Assembly (NCBI RefSeq): GCF_000226955.1
Contig: NZ_AGFU01000123.1
Coordinates: 1 to 64,000 of the forward strand
Direction of reading: 5' to 3'
DNA: 64,000 nucleotides
Source: Sphingomonas elodea ATCC 31461
GTDB lineage: Bacteria > Pseudomonadota > Alphaproteobacteria > Sphingomonadales > Sphingomonadaceae
Part shown: positions 61,019-64,000 of the stretch, one piece after another
Position numbering within the stretch: the stretch's first letter is position 1
Layout: every line of letters begins with the position of its first letter
Made by a program: the position numbers and the translations under genes
Notes under the pieces: generated by a model
Told to the model about the DNA's origin: nothing
Databases searched by the model: none
Seen by the model: the letters and a program-made list of their open reading frames with translations, nothing else

Positions 61019-63535
61019 TCAGAAGCTGAAGCGAACCGATGCGGTAACGGTACGGCCGGTCAGTGTTTGCGCAGTGACCACGCCGGAGGCCGGGATCGCG
61101 GCCGAATTGACCGAGACGAAGGCTAGCTTGTTGAACACGTTGTACACGTTGAGGCCGATCTGGATGCCGTTCACCGGGCGGACCTGCACGAACGGACTGA
61201 CGATGGTGTAACCGGGCTGCTTCAGCAGATTGCCGTCCTGCGCATAGCTGCTGGTGGTGCCCAGAACATTGGTGCCGATGGTGAACTTCTTCACCTCGAA
61301 CTGCGGCGTCGCCTGGAAGATCAGGTCCGGCTGGTGGCGCGGGGTGTTGCCGACCAGCGTCTTGTCCGCCTTGTCCGCATCGATCTTGGCCTTGGTGTAG
61401 GTCGCACCCAGGCGCAGGCTGAGCGGGCCATGCTCGAACAGGCCTTCGAGCTCGAGGCCCTTGGCGCTGTAGTCCCGATCGATCTGCAGCACCACGGTCG
61501 CACCGGTCGCGTCGGCGCCGATCTGCAGGTTCTGGTCGCGGGTGGAGGCCCAGAAGGCGGTGGCAAACAGCGAGACGCCTTCCTTGCGGAACTTCACGCC
61601 GGCCTCGGCCTGCTTCACCGGACCATAGGCCATCGACGGATCGTTCAGGGTCCCCGAATTCGAATCTATCGCAGGCGAGAAGAACAGGCGCTCTGCCGTG
61701 GCACGGGCACCGCGGCTGTAGCGGGCGAACACCGAAAGCGGTTCGGCGACGCGGTAGTTCACGCCGACCGAGTAGGAGGCGTATTTGTAGCTATAGTCGG
61801 CCAGGCCCGGCTGGGACAGCGGCAGGACGGCGACGGCGCGCTCCGGCAACGAGATCGTGCCGTCGCGGTTCATGTCGATCGGGGCCGTGCCGACGCGGCT
61901 GCCGCCGAGGTCGGCTCCGTAGAGCGTGCCGCTCACCTTGCCGAAATCGTAGCGCAGGCTGCCCCCGACCGAGACCGCGCCGATCTGGTAGTTGACCGAG
62001 CCATAGGGCGCGAACACGCGGTACTGCAGGTCGTAGCGCCGGCGATAGGTGCCGCCGCCGCGAATGCCATAGGCGAGCACGCCGCCCTGGGTGACGGGCA
62101 TGCCATTGCCGGCGATCACGTCGACATAGGCGGAGTTGCCGCCGCCGACGACGTCGAACACGTCGTTGAGCAGATGGAGGTTCTGTACCATCGCCTGCGA
62201 CGAGGCGTAGAAGCCGGCCGTGGTGGTGAGCTTGCCGTCCCCGACGGCCCAGACGCGGCTGCCGCGGAAATCATTGGTGAAGTTGTCGAGCTTCTCCAGA
62301 TCCGAGTGCATCTCGAGGCCGTACATCATCAGCCCGTTGCCGTTCAGTGTCGCGGGGGAAGCGATCGTCTGCCCGGCCTTGGGGCCGGTGGCGTAGCGCA
62401 GCGTCGCGCCAGGGCCGGCAAAGGCGGGCGCGAGGGCGGCTGCGGGCAGCAGCGCCATAGACCCGCTTTCGTAATAGTTGCCCGATATGCGCGCGAAGCG
62501 CATGCGATCGCTGAACGTCCAGCCGCCAATGTCGAACTGTGCCTCGAGCCCGACCGACGCGACCTTGCTGCGATTGCCCTCGCGCAGGTCGAGGTTGGTC
62601 ACATTGTTGTTGCCGTCCAGCGCGAGGATCGACGGCTTGTAGCGCGAATACAGCGTGTCCTTGCGCGGATCGATTCCGGCGATCGTGCTGTACACCGGAT
62701 CGGCATTGGTGCCCCGCACCGCCACCGGCACCATCGCATAGTTGGGCTCGCGATCGTCGAGATACTTGGCGTAGAGGCGGACATAGCCCCCGTAGAACGT
62801 CTTGGTGACGTTGAACTTCAGCTGGCCGCCCTTGAACGCGTCGTAGCCGGCCGAACGCGGGCCTTCGCCCTGGCGGTAGAAGCCGCCCAGGTTGAAGCGC
62901 ACGGTCTTGCTCAGGCGACCTCCATAGTTGAAGTCGACGCGGCCGAGTTCGTGGTCCAAGCCGGAGGAAAGCTGCAGCGTGCCGCCTTCCTGCTCGCCGG
63001 TCTTCGAGATGAAGTTGACGAGGCCGCCCGGCGAGTTGGAGGCGAAGGTGGAAGCCGAGCCGCCCCGGATCGCCTGCACCTGCGACAGGCTGAGGTCGGT
63101 CCGCAGGAACGCGTTGGTCGAGGCGAAGTGAATGTCGCCGAATTCCAGCACCGGCAGGCCGTCTTCCTGGATCTGCAGGAACTTGGAGCCGTCGGCGGCG
63201 AGCGGAAGCCCGCGAATGGTGATGGCGGTCAGACCCTCGGTGCCGGCGCTCTCGGCGCGGATGCCGGGCATGTTGCCGAGGACCTCGGCGATCGAGCGGG
63301 TACCGATCTTCTGGATCTGGTCGTCGTCGATGCTGCTCGCCGAAATGGCCGAATCGAGCAGGTCGCGGCCTTTGGCGACGCCGGTGGTGAAGGCCTGTTT
63401 GGGCGGCTGCGCCTCCGCAGGGGTCGCCTTGCGCGGGGCAGTGGCCGAGGTTTCCTTCGCGCTATCCTGCGCGTGCGCGGGCAGGACGAACAACGCGCAG
63501 GACGCCGCGAGCGCGAGGCGGAACCGGTGGTGCAT
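61019..63535 (-). CDS. TonB-dependent receptor (paralogue of the one at 16 kb)
   Basis: 838 residues from ATG 63535 (MHHRFRLALAASCALFVLPA, signal to AHAQ); an in-frame upstream start at 63646 would hide the signal peptide. After a short Ala/Lys/Pro linker the plug carries IPGIRAESAG-like MPGIRAESAGTEGLTAITIR, then FLQIQEDGLPVLEFGDI and RGGSASTFASNSPGGLVNFI, nearly the same wording as the receptor at 16051-18540. The canonical TonB box is weak (FTTGVAKG). The barrel ends ASVRFSF. Ligand unknown. It is a single gene with its own terminator. Confidence 0.9.
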   Translation of the reverse strand: MHHRFRLALAASCALFVLPAHAQDSAKETSATAPRKATPAEAQPPKQAFTTGVAKGRDLLDSAISASSIDDDQIQKIGTRSIAEVLGNMPGIRAESAGTEGLTAITIRGLPLAADGSKFLQIQEDGLPVLEFGDIHFASTNAFLRTDLSLSQVQAIRGGSASTFASNSPGGLVNFISKTGEQEGGTLQLSSGLDHELGRVDFNYGGRLSKTVRFNLGGFYRQGEGPRSAGYDAFKGGQLKFNVTKTFYGGYVRLYAKYLDDREPNYAMVPVAVRGTNADPVYSTIAGIDPRKDTLYSRYKPSILALDGNNNVTNLDLREGNRSKVASVGLEAQFDIGGWTFSDRMRFARISGNYYESGSMALLPAAALAPAFAGPGATLRYATGPKAGQTIASPATLNGNGLMMYGLEMHSDLEKLDNFTNDFRGSRVWAVGDGKLTTTAGFYASSQAMVQNLHLLNDVFDVVGGGNSAYVDVIAGNGMPVTQGGVLAYGIRGGGTYRRRYDLQYRVFAPYGSVNYQIGAVSVGGSLRYDFGKVSGTLYGADLGGSRVGTAPIDMNRDGTISLPERAVAVLPLSQPGLADYSYKYASYSVGVNYRVAEPLSVFARYSRGARATAERLFFSPAIDSNSGTLNDPSMAYGPVKQAEAGVKFRKEGVSLFATAFWASTRDQNLQIGADATGATVVLQIDRDYSAKGLELEGLFEHGPLSLRLGATYTKAKIDADKADKTLVGNTPRHQPDLIFQATPQFEVKKFTIGTNVLGTTSSYAQDGNLLKQPGYTIVSPFVQVRPVNGIQIGLNVYNVFNKLAFVSVNSAAIPASGVVTAQTLTGRTVTASVRFSF

Positions 63536-63797
63536 AGAAACCCTTTTATCGTTGAATTGTATCGGGGTTTCGGATGCGCCCCGAGCCGTTAAGAGTTCGA
63601 AACGGCACCAATAGGTAAAAACACGATGCTCTCTCAGACAGGGCAACCGGCCGAAGCGCGCGAACGGCGTTCGCTCCGGCGACCGCAGAGACGCGCCCCT
63701 ATCGCGCCGAGGTTGATCTTCCCATCGTCGAGCTTTGCGCGCTAAGATGCCGATAAAACGGGCGCATCACGTCGCGGCAATGGAGTAGGAACAGGCC

Positions 63798-64000
63798 ATG
63801 ATCGAAGCGCAGCTTTCCGCCCGTGAAGATCGCGAGACGCGGCTGCTGGGGCTGCTCGCCGATTGTGCGGGCAAGATGCTGGGCGCATCCGATCCGACGG
63901 CGATGATCGATTATCTGTTCGGCATGGTGCGCGACGAATTGTCGCTCGACGTCTATTTCCATTACCGCGCCGAGCCGGAAAACCTGTTGGTGCTGGAGGC
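63798..64000 (+). CDS. GAF-domain protein, probable sensor histidine kinase, 3' end outside window
   Basis: The first 67 residues (MIEAQLSAREDRETRLLGLL, then KMLGASDPTAMIDYLFGMVR and LSLDVYFHYRAEPENLLVL) have the start of a GAF domain as found in sensor kinases and GAF/PAS signalling proteins of sphingomonads. Ribosome site GTAGGAACAG precedes the ATG. The output domain lies beyond the window, so kinase is a guess. Confidence 0.6.
   Translation, partial: MIEAQLSAREDRETRLLGLLADCAGKMLGASDPTAMIDYLFGMVRDELSLDVYFHYRAEPENLLVLE

Overview
The window looks like chromosomal DNA of a sphingomonad (Alphaproteobacteria, Sphingomonas or a close relative). This is inferred from the high GC content, the six TonB-dependent receptors, a UbiM-type ubiquinone hydroxylase, a PEP-CTERM protein and the general style of the proteins. 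No rRNA is present to prove it.

Left part (1-20.4 kb), an accessory region. It opens inside a Ser/Thr-rich trimeric autotransporter adhesin built on 96-bp repeats. A tight operon follows with three DUF2827 (glycosyltransferase-like) paralogues and a small four-cysteine exported protein. Next come a tandem TetR-type regulator, an MFS transporter, a TonB receptor beside a decayed calcium-dependent phosphoinositide phospholipase C, a relaxase (DUF3363) fragment, an AraC regulator, a methyl-accepting protein, a frameshifted GGDEF gene and another TonB receptor. It ends with an IS3-family remnant that has cut a P4-type integrase, itself frameshifted, next to a tRNA-Thr(UGU). This reads as a fossil mobile island.

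Centre (20.5-54.1 kb), the main system: a glycoprotein N-glycan utilisation locus. A seven-gene operon on the minus strand with overlapping stop and start codons encodes GH20, GH2 beta-mannosidase, GH3, GH125, GH92, an unassigned glycoside hydrolase and GH29. Downstream lie a glycosylasparaginase and two TonB receptors. A divergent GntR/HutC (NagQ-like) repressor and a GH2 beta-galactosidase-like enzyme follow. A second minus-strand operon carries a SIS-type glucosamine-6-phosphate deaminase, NagA, an EIIA-HPr-EI fusion and a GlcNAc-type EIICB. Together these can strip fucose, galactose, xylose and mannose from plant or insect N-glycans, release GlcNAc, import and phosphorylate it, and deliver fructose-6-phosphate. 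A perfect palindrome upstream of the hydrolase operon shares a 9-10-base core with sites upstream of the other two amino-sugar units, suggesting one regulon.

Right part (54.1-64 kb), mostly housekeeping: CutC, a DUF429-like protein, RarA, UbiM, a PadR regulator with a His/Gly-rich head plus a DUF2218 protein, a PEP-CTERM choice-of-anchor-A protein, a TonB receptor paralogous to the one at 16 kb, and the start of a GAF-domain protein.
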